15,435 nucleotides of DNA from the NCBI GenBank assembly GCA_947371645.1, contig CANBQJ010000076.1, forward strand, positions 1 through 15,435, written 5' to 3'. Made by a program: the position numbers and the translations under genes. The stretch comes from Burkholderiales bacterium. GTDB taxonomy: Bacteria; Pseudomonadota; Gammaproteobacteria; Burkholderiales; Burkholderiaceae. Positions within the stretch are counted from its first letter, which is position 1, and each line of letters starts with the position of its first letter. The notes below the pieces were generated by a model, which saw only the letters and a list, made by a program, of their open reading frames with translations, had not been told where the DNA came from and made no database searches. Positions 1-7,678 of the stretch are shown here, piece after piece.

Positions 1-512
1 ATGAAGCGGCGGGCTTCTTGTGAATCGCGTTGCTTGTCGGTCTGCCCCGCCTGCACGAACAGGTTCACCAGTTCCTGCACCACCATTTTGGCGCGGTTGG
101 GTTTGACGTCCTTGTAGCTGATGGCATAGAGGTTCTTGCCGCCGGTCAGGTCCAGCTTGATCGCGGTCATCAGGCGGTCAACCTCCATGTCAAATTGCTT
201 GGGGGTGAGCTGTTCGTTGTTCAGGCCTGGAGATTGCAGCAGCCGCTCCACGTTGGGCCGCGAGATCAGGGTCTTGGCCAGCATGGCGACCTGTTGGTCG
301 ATGTCGGGCTGGACGGCAATGTCGTGCATCAGGGGCTTGAGCACGGTCTGGGTGTCCACGTAGACGCTGGCCTTGGCCTCGAAGCGCTCGGGCACAAACG
401 TGACCACGACCGAGCCCAGCATGGCCAGGGCAACACCCAGGGCCAGCACGATCCAGCGTTGGGTCCAGACGCCCAGAGCGATCTCGCGGGCTTTTTGCAG
501 CAGTTCGTTCAT
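1..512 (-). CDS. XrtA-type polysaccharide chain-length determinant (Wzz family), N-terminal part, cut by window edge
   Basis: The reading frame opens with ATG at 512-510 and stays open to the left edge, giving about 170 residues of a protein that should be near 500. After a short cytoplasmic start (MNELLQKAREI) there is a membrane segment at about residues 20-40, then periplasmic sequence with VYVDTQTVLKPLM and QPDIDQQVAMLAKTLISRP, which I recognise from the PEP-CTERM/XrtA chain-length determinant family (TIGR03007, Wzz superfamily). Such inner-membrane proteins set polymer length and work with the Wza-like exporter encoded at 4317-4946. The C-terminal coiled coil and second membrane segment lie outside the window. 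No clear Shine-Dalgarno is visible before the ATG. It lies 67 bp downstream of the ATPase-epimerase gene on the same strand, an unusual position, since it normally sits next to the exporter gene. Confidence 0.85.
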   Translation of the reverse strand, partial: MNELLQKAREIALGVWTQRWIVLALGVALAMLGSVVVTFVPERFEAKASVYVDTQTVLKPLMHDIAVQPDIDQQVAMLAKTLISRPNVERLLQSPGLNNEQLTPKQFDMEVDRLMTAIKLDLTGGKNLYAISYKDVKPNRAKMVVQELVNLFVQAGQTDKQRDSQEARRF

Positions 513-579
513 GGTGCGGTCAGGTCGCGGGTGAAGTCAGTTCGGGGTGCCCGGTGCGGGCAGGGTGGGGCCTGGAAGG

Positions 580-2724
580 TCACGCACGCATCTCCACGAC
601 ACCCGGGCGCGGTGTGCGTTGTTTGTGCCAGTTGGCCAGCACTTCGGCCACGCGAGCGGCGGTCAGGCCATCCCAGAACTTGGGCAGTCGACCCTTCTTG
701 CCGCCGCCCCTCAGGATCTCGGCCACCGAGCGGTGGATGATGCTGCTGTTGAGGCCCACGGCCACATTGGTGCCTTGTTCGACCGTGATGCGCCGCTCTG
801 TGTAGTTCTGGAGGGTCAGGCAGGGGATGCCCATGATGGTGGCCTCTTCCTGCACCGAGGTGGCGTCGGTGAGCACGCAGGCGGCCGTGCCCACCAGACC
901 GATCATCTTGAAGTACGGGATGATGGGCAGGAAGGCGAACTGATTCGGATCGACACCGTCGATCAGGTGCTGGCGTTCCAGCAACTCACGCGTCTTTTGC
1001 GAGGTCACCCAGATCAGGGGCAGGTCGCGCGCGACGGACTTCAGCACCGAGGTGAGTTGCTGGTTGAGCGCCAGGTTGGCGTCGTCCAGTGTGTTTTCCA
1101 GGTAGACCACGCCGTAACCGTGCTTTTGCTTGAGCAACTCCATGGGCTGGTTGAACTGGCGCAGCGTGTACTTCGGGGGAGAGGCCTGCGGCAGCATCGC
1201 CCGCACCGAGTCCATGATCAGGTTGCCCACGAAGTGCACCCGGTCTGACGAGATGCCCTCGCGCGCCAGGTTGTCGTGCGCCACCCACTCGGACGTCAGC
1301 AGCAGGTCGGCAATGTGGTCGCACATCATCGCGTTGACCTCGGAAGTGCGTGCGCGGTCGAAACTGCGCAGGCCACTTTCGATGTGGATGATCGGCAGCT
1401 GCTGGCGGTGGGCCGTGAGCGCGATGGCCAGGGCGGCGTCGTCGCCCCCTTGCACGAGGACGGCACCGGGGCGGTATTCGACCAACAGGTGATCAACCTG
1501 CCGCACGATGTCGGCCAGTTGGGTGGCGGCAGAGCCACCATGGATGCGCAAGTTGAAATCGGGTTCACGCAGGCCCACGTGCTCACACCAGTCGCCTGTC
1601 AGCTCGAATCGGTCCGGCGTGTTGATGACCAGCAGGCGCAGGGGCGGCAGGTCATTGCGGGCGGAGAAGGCGCGCTGGAGGGCGGCGGCGCGCACGCACC
1701 CGGCGCGCGAACTCACCACCAGCAGCAGGTGCTGGTCTTGCGATGACACACCGCTGTTGCTCACCGACCAGGACACGCTGGGTGGGCTGACCACCTGGGG
1801 CACGGCGGACACCGGCTCCGGCAGGCGGATCGCTGCGGCGTCGGTCGGCTGAACGTGCAGGGGCTCAGGTGAAGGCGCACCCAGGCTTTCGACCCGGGTG
1901 ACGGTGGGCTCACCAATTTCGGCGCGGATCTCCATCGCCACCTTGGCCACCGCGGCGGCGGTGACCTCGTGGCCTTCGGCCAGGTAAGTGGCCAGCAAGA
2001 GGCGGTTGCACAACAGGTTGATGCGGCGCGGGATGCCCGATGTCCACTGGAAGATTTCGTCGAAGGCGTCGTCGTCGAAGCGCGGGTCCTGCTTCCAGCC
2101 CACCAGCGTGAGGCGGTGCTCGATGTAGCGGCGGGTTTCGTCCCGGGCGATCGGGCCCAGGTGATAGGACGCGATCACCCGCTGGCGCAACTGCTCCAGG
2201 CTGCGCGACAGCAGCATGTCGCGCAATTCAGGCTGGCCGATCAGGAAGCTTTGCAGCAGGGCCTGGCTGCCGAACTGGAAGTTCGACAGCATGCGCAGTT
2301 CTTCGATGGCGTCACGGCTGAGGTTCTGCGCCTCGTCGACGATCAGCACGGCACGCTTGTTCTGCGTGGCCAGCAGTGTGAGGTAGGCCTCCAGCGTGGC
2401 CAGCAGCTCTGCCTTGGTGTTGCCTTTGAGCGGCACACCAAAGGCGGTGAGGGTGGAGCGCAGCAGGTCGCCGGCTTCCAGTTGCGTGCTGACCAGTTGG
2501 GCCGCGACCACCTTTTCGGTGTCGATGTCGGCGAGCAGGGTGCGCACCAGCGTGGTCTTGCCCGCGCCGATGTCGCCGGTGATGACGATGAAGCCCTCTG
2601 CCTGGTACAGGCCGAATTTCAGATAGGCCAGCGCACTGCTGTGCCCCTTGCTGTCGAAATAGAAGCTCGGGTCAGGGTTCAGCAGGAATGGGGCGCCGGT
2701 CAGGCCGAAAAATGACTCGTACAC
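580..2724 (-). CDS. Fusion of XrtA/PEP-CTERM-associated AAA ATPase with a WecB-like UDP-GlcNAc 2-epimerase domain
   Basis: One uninterrupted 714-codon frame joins two proteins that are usually separate. Residues 1-270 are the ExeA/GspA-like AAA ATPase of XrtA loci (TIGR03015): N-terminus MYESFFGLTGAPF, Walker A GDIGAGKTT (50-58), Walker B VLIVDE (126-131), and IPRRINLLCNRLL (231-243) near the sensor-2 region. A proline- and serine-rich linker covers about 271-330. Residues 332-700 resemble the non-hydrolysing UDP-N-acetylglucosamine 2-epimerase WecB: HIESGLRSFD (447-456), DHIADLL (469-475), VGNLIMDS (499-506), QEEA (625-628) and YTERR (641-645). WecB makes UDP-ManNAc for polysaccharides, but several expected catalytic residues differ here (see findings), so activity is uncertain. 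The start is GTG, with AGGGA about 8 nt upstream that touches the TAG stop of the previous gene, which suggests translational coupling. The ATPase call is firm; the epimerase chemistry is not. Confidence 0.85.
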   Translation of the reverse strand: MYESFFGLTGAPFLLNPDPSFYFDSKGHSSALAYLKFGLYQAEGFIVITGDIGAGKTTLVRTLLADIDTEKVVAAQLVSTQLEAGDLLRSTLTAFGVPLKGNTKAELLATLEAYLTLLATQNKRAVLIVDEAQNLSRDAIEELRMLSNFQFGSQALLQSFLIGQPELRDMLLSRSLEQLRQRVIASYHLGPIARDETRRYIEHRLTLVGWKQDPRFDDDAFDEIFQWTSGIPRRINLLCNRLLLATYLAEGHEVTAAAVAKVAMEIRAEIGEPTVTRVESLGAPSPEPLHVQPTDAAAIRLPEPVSAVPQVVSPPSVSWSVSNSGVSSQDQHLLLVVSSRAGCVRAAALQRAFSARNDLPPLRLLVINTPDRFELTGDWCEHVGLREPDFNLRIHGGSAATQLADIVRQVDHLLVEYRPGAVLVQGGDDAALAIALTAHRQQLPIIHIESGLRSFDRARTSEVNAMMCDHIADLLLTSEWVAHDNLAREGISSDRVHFVGNLIMDSVRAMLPQASPPKYTLRQFNQPMELLKQKHGYGVVYLENTLDDANLALNQQLTSVLKSVARDLPLIWVTSQKTRELLERQHLIDGVDPNQFAFLPIIPYFKMIGLVGTAACVLTDATSVQEEATIMGIPCLTLQNYTERRITVEQGTNVAVGLNSSIIHRSVAEILRGGGKKGRLPKFWDGLTAARVAEVLANWHKQRTPRPGVVEMRA

Positions 2725-2735
2725 AGTCGCAGTCC

Positions 2736-4235
2736 CTATAGCCGATGGGTCAGGCCCAAATACATCTGGGTGTCGCTCGTGTCTGGCAAGGACGTTCGGT
2801 GCGTGATTTCACGTTGAATTCCGATTGTGGCCGATGTGCTTGGGTTCAAACTGGTATTGAGGCCTGTTTTCCAGGTGAAATCTCGGGATAAGGTCGCGCC
2901 TTGAGGCAGCGCAGCAATGTTCCAGGACCGGTCCCAGCGCACGCTGGAGCTCCAGGTTGTGCTGGGGGTGAGGCGGTGATCGAAATTCAGGCCCAGATAA
3001 TGGTCCCGGGTCTTGGATCCAAAATTCGAGCCACTGGTTCCCTGCTGCAGCGACAACGGTGCGGTGCGGACGAAGCCGCCTGTGGCGCCGATCGTGTCGC
3101 GTCGGCCGATCAGGTAAGTGGCGGAGCCACCCATGGCGTCGCGTCGCACGACACCGTCTGTGACCGATGGCGACAAGCCGGGTGCCGCGGCCGCGGGTCC
3201 GGTGCCGGGGTTGCCTGCGGACGCCGCAGCGGTGGCCGCGTTGCTGTTGGCTGCACCCACTTGCGCAGCCGACAAGGTGGTGGCATCGCGGACGCGGTTG
3301 AGGCTGAAGCTCAGCCGTTCGCCGGATTGGGTGAAGTCCAACTTGTCTGCACGGCCCCAGAACCGTTGTTCGACCTCGGCGTCGAGCTTGCTGCGTGGCG
3401 AGGCTTGCCAGGCCAGCCTCAGGCCGTGCGTCGGGTCGGTGCGGCTGAACTGGCCTGAACTGGAGGTGGATTGGCCGGCCACGGCGCTGACGAGCACCTG
3501 GGTGCTGGCCGCCAGGCTCAGCACCGCACGCTCGTTGCGCTCGCCGAAAGTGGGGGCAATGCCGCCCCGCGTGGCGGTGCGCTGGTCGCGCCACTCCACG
3601 CCATAACCCAGGGGGGTGGGTCGGCGGTTGAGCGCAACGCTGTCGTCGCTGACCCGGGAGTCGGCTGGCGGTGGGGTGTTGCTGTGGCCAATGGCCCAGT
3701 TCTGCACGAGGGAACGGCTCAGGCGCGCGCTGACATGGGCCGTGGCGCCCAGGTCCTTTTCCCAGTGGGGGGTCAACTGCAGTTGGGCGTTGTTGTAGGT
3801 GCCGGACGCCTGCACAGGGCTCACTGGCTGGTTGACCTGGGAGGACTTGACCTGTTGTGCGCTGGCGTTGAGGTCCACGCCCAGGCCGCTGCCAGGGCTT
3901 TGCGCCTGCAGCAGCACGTTGCCGGTGGGCAGCAGGCGGTCGCTGAGTTGGCCACGCACGTAATGGACTTCGGTCAGACGCAGGTTGCCATCGGCCCTGA
4001 GGGCGCCTGCCGCACGGTGCACCGCAACGCCGGCGCTGGCCGACGTGATCAGCTCCGTGCCCTGGGTACCCACAGACGACGGGCCGTCTGAACGCACCGC
4101 AGTGGCCGTGAAATTCATGTCGGCGCTCACGGGAACTGGCTGGGTCTGCGCCCTGGCCAGTTGCCAGGCGGGCAGGAGCAGCACCCACGGCAGCCAGGCG
4201 AGGCGGGCGTTGGCGCGGCGGAACCGGTTTGTCAT
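2736..4235 (-). CDS. TIGR03016-type PEP-CTERM-system outer-membrane beta-barrel protein
   Basis: This 499-residue protein starts with a signal peptide (Arg-rich n-region, hydrophobic LAWLPWVLLLPAW, cleavage probably after ARA at 29). The rest is a series of amphipathic, Ser/Thr/Gln-rich strands typical of an outer-membrane barrel, with WRDQRTATRGGIAPTFGERNE around 215-235 and a C-terminus ending in YLGLTHRL. This matches my recollection of the TIGR03016 family, always found in XrtA exopolysaccharide loci and thought to act in the outer membrane during polymer export. The exact function is unknown. An Ala/Gly/Pro-rich stretch at about 327-357 is probably an extended loop. It lies 81 bp after the export lipoprotein gene and 11 bp before the ATPase-epimerase gene on the same strand, so all are probably one operon. 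No strong Shine-Dalgarno precedes the ATG. Confidence 0.8.
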   Translation of the reverse strand: MTNRFRRANARLAWLPWVLLLPAWQLARAQTQPVPVSADMNFTATAVRSDGPSSVGTQGTELITSASAGVAVHRAAGALRADGNLRLTEVHYVRGQLSDRLLPTGNVLLQAQSPGSGLGVDLNASAQQVKSSQVNQPVSPVQASGTYNNAQLQLTPHWEKDLGATAHVSARLSRSLVQNWAIGHSNTPPPADSRVSDDSVALNRRPTPLGYGVEWRDQRTATRGGIAPTFGERNERAVLSLAASTQVLVSAVAGQSTSSSGQFSRTDPTHGLRLAWQASPRSKLDAEVEQRFWGRADKLDFTQSGERLSFSLNRVRDATTLSAAQVGAANSNAATAAASAGNPGTGPAAAAPGLSPSVTDGVVRRDAMGGSATYLIGRRDTIGATGGFVRTAPLSLQQGTSGSNFGSKTRDHYLGLNFDHRLTPSTTWSSSVRWDRSWNIAALPQGATLSRDFTWKTGLNTSLNPSTSATIGIQREITHRTSLPDTSDTQMYLGLTHRL

Positions 4236-4316
4236 GGTTGAAGGGCCATTCGGGGTGGACGCGTCAAGGTGCGTTGTGCACGCCGAACGTGGGGCGCGAC
4301 ACGGCGAAGGCCTGGG

Positions 4317-4946
4317 TCAGAACCAGCTTTGCGGCACGATGATCACGTCGCCTGGCTTCATGTCGATGTTGGCGCTGATGTCGCCGCGCTTGAGCAGGTC
4401 CTTGAGGCGGATGCTGTATTGCTTGCCGCTTTCGGAGCCGCGCACCAGCACCGCACCGTTGCCGTCAGCGAAATCGGTCAGGCCACCGACCTGGATCATC
4501 ACGTCCAGCAGGGTGGTGTTCTGGCGGAAAGGCACGATCTGCGGCCTGGTTGCTTCACCCACGATGCGGATCTGCTCGCTGGTCACACCCTGAAAGTTGT
4601 TGACGATCACCGTGACCACCGGGTCGCGGATGAACTTGGACAAGGCCTTTTCAACTTCGCGGGCCAGGTCGGCGGGGTTGCGGCCAGCGGCCACCACGTC
4701 TTCCACCAGGGGCAGGGAAATGCGGCCGTCAGGGCGAACGGACACCTGCGCGGAGAGGTCGGGGTTGCGCCAGACCACGACGTTGACGGAATCGGCGGGG
4801 CCGATCCTGTAGATCTTGTCCGGGGTGTCTGCGGTGACGGGTGCTGGCGGCAGGTTGTTGCAGCCGCTCACCAACAGGCTCACGGCAAGCACAGCAGACA
4901 TCCAAAAGGCTTGGCGCAGCGACCGGTGGGCGGAGATGTTGGTCAT
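4317..4946 (-). CDS. Wza-like polysaccharide export lipoprotein of the XrtA system
   Basis: The product is 209 residues. A lipoprotein signal ends in LVSG-C with the acylated Cys at 29. The Poly_export domain (about 43-115) carries YRIGPADSVNVVVWRNPDLS and RPDGRISLPLV, and an SLBB-like domain (about 125-175) carries EQIRIVGEATRPQ and LLDVMIQVGGLTDF. The protein ends MKPGDVIIVPQSWF. This is the outer-membrane channel component for exopolysaccharide secretion, working with the Wzz-like protein at 1-512. It is much shorter than E. coli Wza (about 380), as is usual for the XrtA-associated version. I chose the ATG at 4946 over an upstream in-frame ATG at 4985 because AGGAA lies 8 nt before it and the signal peptide then has normal length. 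It is the first gene of the leftward EPS operon. Confidence 0.88.
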   Translation of the reverse strand: MTNISAHRSLRQAFWMSAVLAVSLLVSGCNNLPPAPVTADTPDKIYRIGPADSVNVVVWRNPDLSAQVSVRPDGRISLPLVEDVVAAGRNPADLAREVEKALSKFIRDPVVTVIVNNFQGVTSEQIRIVGEATRPQIVPFRQNTTLLDVMIQVGGLTDFADGNGAVLVRGSESGKQYSIRLKDLLKRGDISANIDMKPGDVIIVPQSWF

Positions 4947-5029
4947 GACGGTGTTCCTGAAATGCCTGGTGGTTGTGCCTGGCATGCGCGCGCAGAGCGC
5001 CCCTGTCAGGCTGGGTCTTGTGCGGCCGA

Positions 5030-5038
5030 TTCTAGGGG
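5030..5038 (-). promoter_or_regulatory. CCCCTAGAA box upstream of the EPS export operon
   Basis: On the minus strand the sequence reads CCCCTAGAATCGG. The 9-mer CCCCTAGAA recurs at 10359-10351 upstream of the PEP-CTERM gene, in the same orientation. It lies 83 nt before the ATG at 4946, and the other copy lies 85 nt before its ATG. TAGAAT could also be a -10 element, but no good -35 hexamer stands at a normal distance. The role is inferred from the repetition and spacing only. Confidence 0.4.
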
Positions 5039-5053
5039 CAATGCGCCGTGGAA

Positions 5054-5080
5054 TTGGGGGAACACCTCAACTTGGGGGAA
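5054..5080. promoter_or_regulatory. Duplicated TTGGGGGAA motif in the divergent EPS control region
   Basis: TTGGGGGAA occurs at 5054-5062 and again at 5072-5080, an 18-bp period, inside the 228-bp region between the divergent exporter (start 4946) and glycosyltransferase (start 5175) genes. CACCT (5063-5067) and AGGTG (5080-5084) also form a small inverted repeat here. A direct repeat with nearly two helical turns between copies in a divergent promoter suggests a binding site for a regulator. No regulator is identified. Confidence 0.35.
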
Positions 5081-5174
5081 GGTGCTCGGGCCGGGTGTAC
5101 CATTTCGCCGCGTCTGTGGGCTTCAGTAGGTCATCGTGGATGGCCGGAAGTCATATTCACAGGAAAGGGTCTGA

Positions 5175-6365
5175 ATGAGCACGGTATTGCAGGGGGGGGT
5201 GGTGGCCTGTTGGGCGCTGGTGCTTTATTCGTATGCCCTGTACCCTTTTGTGCTGTTTGCCGTTGCTGCTGCGGCCCAATGGCGTGCAGACATGCAATAT
5301 GTGCTGCGTAAAATGGACCGGCGCCAGCCGAGGGCCAGCGAGCCTGTCTGGCCTTCTGTGGCCGTGGTCATCGCGGCCTTCAATGAAGAAACCCACCTTC
5401 AGGCACGCATCGACAATATCCTGAGCCTGGATTACCCGGCAGAACGGCTGCGCTGCTACATCGGATCGGACGGCAGCAGCGACCGCACCAACGAGATCCT
5501 GCGCCAGGTGCAAGACCCGCGGATCGTGCCTCTGGTGTTCGAGGTCAACCGGGGCAAGGCCAGCGTGCTCAATGACCTGACGTCGCGCGCGCAGGAAGAA
5601 ATACTGGCGTTTTCAGATGCCAACACCTTTTATCACCGTGATGCGCTCAAGTGCCTGGTGAGGCATTTCACCGACCCCCGCGTGGGCGGTGTCAGCGGCG
5701 AGTTGCGCCTGATTCAGGGTGGTGGTGACAACCAGGACAGCCTGTATTGGCGCCTGGAACAGCTGCTGAAATTCTTTGAATCCCGCATCGGTGGATTGCT
5801 GGGCGCCAATGGGGCCATTTACGCGCTGCGCCGGCAACTGTGGCAGCCCATGCCCGCCGACACCATCTGCGATGATTTTCACGCCGCCATGCAGGTGGCG
5901 GCCGGAGGGCACCGGCTGGTGTATGAGCCCAATGCCTGGGCCGAAGAAGAAACACCCGCCGACATCGGCGAGGAATATGGTCGCCGCGTGCGCATCGGGA
6001 TTGGCAATTTCCAGCAATTGCTGCGTTACCCCCAATACCTGACCCGCACCTCCTGGGGCACGCGTTTTGCCTACCTGTCGCACAAGGTGCTGCGCTGGGT
6101 GGCGCCGCATTTGCTGATCCTGGCCATGGCCTTGTCGGCCGTGCTGGCGGCCTCCAGTGTCATCTGGCAAGGCTTGCTGGTGGCGCAGGTGCTGGGGCTG
6201 GCCGGCAGCGCCTGGCTGTACCGCCGGTCCACTCAGGGGGCCGCGTTGGGCAAACTGGCGAAAATCCTGGCTTTTCTGTTTGCCCTGAACTGGGCGTTTC
6301 TGGTGGCGTCCTGGCGCTATGCCAAAGGTGATTTCCGTGGCTCCTGGCGCCGCACCGCACGTTGA
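5175..6365 (+). CDS. Membrane-bound GT2 family glycosyltransferase of the EPS locus
   Basis: The 396-residue protein has one N-terminal membrane segment (about 7-32), a cytoplasmic GT-A catalytic domain (about 60-285), and two or three C-terminal membrane segments (about 305-348 and 361-380). GT2 motifs are visible: VAVVIAAFNEE (62-72), GSDGSSD (97-103), the metal-binding SDAN (147-150), and a likely catalytic-base region TICDDFH (230-236), followed by RRVRIG (270-275), which takes the place of the QxxRW-type motif. It probably transfers a sugar to a lipid-linked or growing polymer at the inner membrane. The donor cannot be told. AGGAAAGGG (5161-5169) is a strong ribosome site for the ATG. 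It is divergent from the exporter operon and followed after 15 bp by rraA. Its last 61 codons are duplicated at 10804-10992. Confidence 0.88.
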   Translation: MSTVLQGGVVACWALVLYSYALYPFVLFAVAAAAQWRADMQYVLRKMDRRQPRASEPVWPSVAVVIAAFNEETHLQARIDNILSLDYPAERLRCYIGSDGSSDRTNEILRQVQDPRIVPLVFEVNRGKASVLNDLTSRAQEEILAFSDANTFYHRDALKCLVRHFTDPRVGGVSGELRLIQGGGDNQDSLYWRLEQLLKFFESRIGGLLGANGAIYALRRQLWQPMPADTICDDFHAAMQVAAGGHRLVYEPNAWAEEETPADIGEEYGRRVRIGIGNFQQLLRYPQYLTRTSWGTRFAYLSHKVLRWVAPHLLILAMALSAVLAASSVIWQGLLVAQVLGLAGSAWLYRRSTQGAALGKLAKILAFLFALNWAFLVASWRYAKGDFRGSWRRTAR

Positions 6366-7529
6366 TTTGTGGAGAATATCGTGACCATTGCCTTTGCAAC
6401 CTGTGACCTGTGCGATGTGCACAAGAACGACACCGACGGTGATTTCCGGGTGCTGCCCCCCGCGTTCCGCGACTTCGGTGCCCGCATCAAGTTCGCGGGG
6501 CAAGTGAGCACCGTCAAGTGCTTTGAGGACAACACCCTGGTCAAGGCCGCCGTGGATTCGCCCGGCCTGGGCCGGGTGCTGGTTGTGGATGGCGGGGCCT
6601 CGCTGCGTCGTGCCCTGGTGGGCGGGAACCTGGGCAAGGCGGCCGCCAAAAATGGCTGGGCAGGCGTGATCGTGGACGGGTGCGTGCGCGATTCAGCCGA
6701 GCTGGCGGCTTGTGACGTCGGCATCCGCGCGCTGGCGCTGATGCCGCTGCCCACCGAGAAGCGCAACGAAGGTCAGAAGGACGTGGCGGTGCAGATCCAG
6801 GGCGTCTGGGTGCGCCCGGGCGACTGGCTTTATGCCGACGAAGACGGCATCGTGCTGGCGTCCAAAGCCCTGGTCTGATCAGGCAAAGAGCTCGAGCAGG
6901 CGGTCGAGGCCGCCTTCGGTGATGGCCACCTTGGCCTGTTCGCGCACCTTGGGCTTGGCGTGATAGGCCACGCTCACACCAGCCTCGCCCATCATGGGCA
7001 GGTCGTTGGCGCCATCGCCCACGGCAATGGCCTGAGCGCCGCTGCAGCCCAGCCGGGCGCACAGGCTCAGCAGGTGCTGGCGCTTGGCCTCGCCGTCGAC
7101 GATGTCGCCCAGCACGCGGCCGGTCAGCAGGCCACCTTCGATTTCAAGGGTGTTGGCGTGGGCTTCGTCCATGACCAGGCGTGCTTTGACGCGGTCGGCA
7201 AAGTGGGTGAAGCCGCCTGAGACCAGCATCGTGCGCAGGCCTGCTTTGCGCAGTGCGCTCATCAGGGCCTCGGCGCCGGGGTTGAGCTGGAGGCGGTGGA
7301 AGTAGACCGCTTCCAGGGATTCGGCCGGCACACCTTGGAGCAAGGCCACGCGACGGCGCAAGCTGTCCTTGAAGTCGGTGATCTCGCCGCGCATGGCCGC
7401 TTCGGTGATGGCGGCCACTTCAGCCTTCTTGCCCACGGCGTCGGCGATCTCGTCGATGCACTCGATGTTGATCAGCGTGGAGTCCATGTCAAACGCAGCG
7501 GCCCGAAAGTCCGACAGGCGCAGCGGAGG
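6177..7529 (+). repeat. Diverged large repeat, copy A (glycosyltransferase 3' end, rraA, most of serB)
   Basis: This segment matches 10804-12145 in the same orientation. The offset is 4627 nt through the glycosyltransferase end, 4626 through rraA and 4616 beyond a 10-bp gap in serB copy 2. In rraA I counted about 60 nucleotide differences in 498 (roughly 88% identical). Similarity fades in the first ~20 codons of serB. Confidence 0.9.
6381..6878 (+). CDS. rraA: RraA family protein (RNase E regulator / HMG aldolase-like), copy 1
   Basis: This is a 165-residue RraA/MenG-like protein starting TIAFATCDLCDVHKND after the initiator. GGNLGKAAAKNGWAGVIVDG (81-100) and the following CVRD (101-104) hold the pocket residues shared by RraA and the metal-dependent 4-hydroxy-4-methyl-2-oxoglutarate aldolases (D99, R103, D104). 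Members either bind RNase E and lower mRNA turnover or act as class II aldolases; sequence alone does not decide between these. I start it at GTG 6381 because GGAG lies 6 nt before it, although an in-frame GTG exists at 6369. The same GTG arrangement is kept in copy 2. Its TGA abuts the serB stop on the other strand with no spacer. Copy 2 at 11007-11504 differs at seven residues (A28V, K37Q, Q41P, I97V, K133T, I139V, A163P). Confidence 0.9.
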   Translation: MTIAFATCDLCDVHKNDTDGDFRVLPPAFRDFGARIKFAGQVSTVKCFEDNTLVKAAVDSPGLGRVLVVDGGASLRRALVGGNLGKAAAKNGWAGVIVDGCVRDSAELAACDVGIRALALMPLPTEKRNEGQKDVAVQIQGVWVRPGDWLYADEDGIVLASKALV

Positions 7530-7589
7530 GGCCAGCTGTTGAACGGCGAGGCTGAACCATGGGGAAGGGGACGAAGACGGGGCAGACAT
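6879..7589 (-). CDS. serB: Phosphoserine phosphatase SerB, copy 1 (intact)
   Basis: The 236-residue protein is a HAD-superfamily phosphatase that makes L-serine from O-phosphoserine, the last step of the phosphorylated serine pathway. Motif I is DMDST (34-38, nucleophile D34 and acid/base D36), motif II is the serine of SGG (124-126), the conserved lysine lies near K213/K220 or in GEAKR (166-170), and motif III is GDGAND (191-196). It lacks the N-terminal regulatory extension of E. coli SerB, as expected in this order. The ATG at 7589 is preferred to an upstream in-frame ATG at 7670 because homology starts after it, but no convincing Shine-Dalgarno is present. It is convergent with rraA, stop codon against stop codon. 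The second copy at 11505-12193 is frameshifted, so this is the one likely to supply function. Confidence 0.92.
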   Translation of the reverse strand: MSAPSSSPSPWFSLAVQQLAPPLRLSDFRAAAFDMDSTLINIECIDEIADAVGKKAEVAAITEAAMRGEITDFKDSLRRRVALLQGVPAESLEAVYFHRLQLNPGAEALMSALRKAGLRTMLVSGGFTHFADRVKARLVMDEAHANTLEIEGGLLTGRVLGDIVDGEAKRQHLLSLCARLGCSGAQAIAVGDGANDLPMMGEAGVSVAYHAKPKVREQAKVAITEGGLDRLLELFA

Positions 7590-7678
7590 GGGTGAGGTGT
7601 GGCAAAGGCGGTGGCGCGACAGGTGCGTCAGTGTGGCGCAGTCAGAATGACTCGGTTCAACGCGGGGCAATCACCGGT

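Noticed and set aside
2809..4188. 459-codon minus-strand frame overlapping the beta-barrel gene
   Set aside because: It is another frame of the same strand within the barrel gene, Arg/Pro/His-rich low-complexity translation with no signal peptide; the 2736-4235 frame has the signal peptide and family features.
4947..5174. Sigma-54 (-24/-12) promoter for the EPS genes
   Set aside because: PEP-CTERM genes are known to depend on RpoN in Zoogloea, so I looked for TGGCAC-N5-TTGC on both strands here and at 10266-10352. Only weak GG/GC pairs that GC-rich DNA gives by chance were seen.
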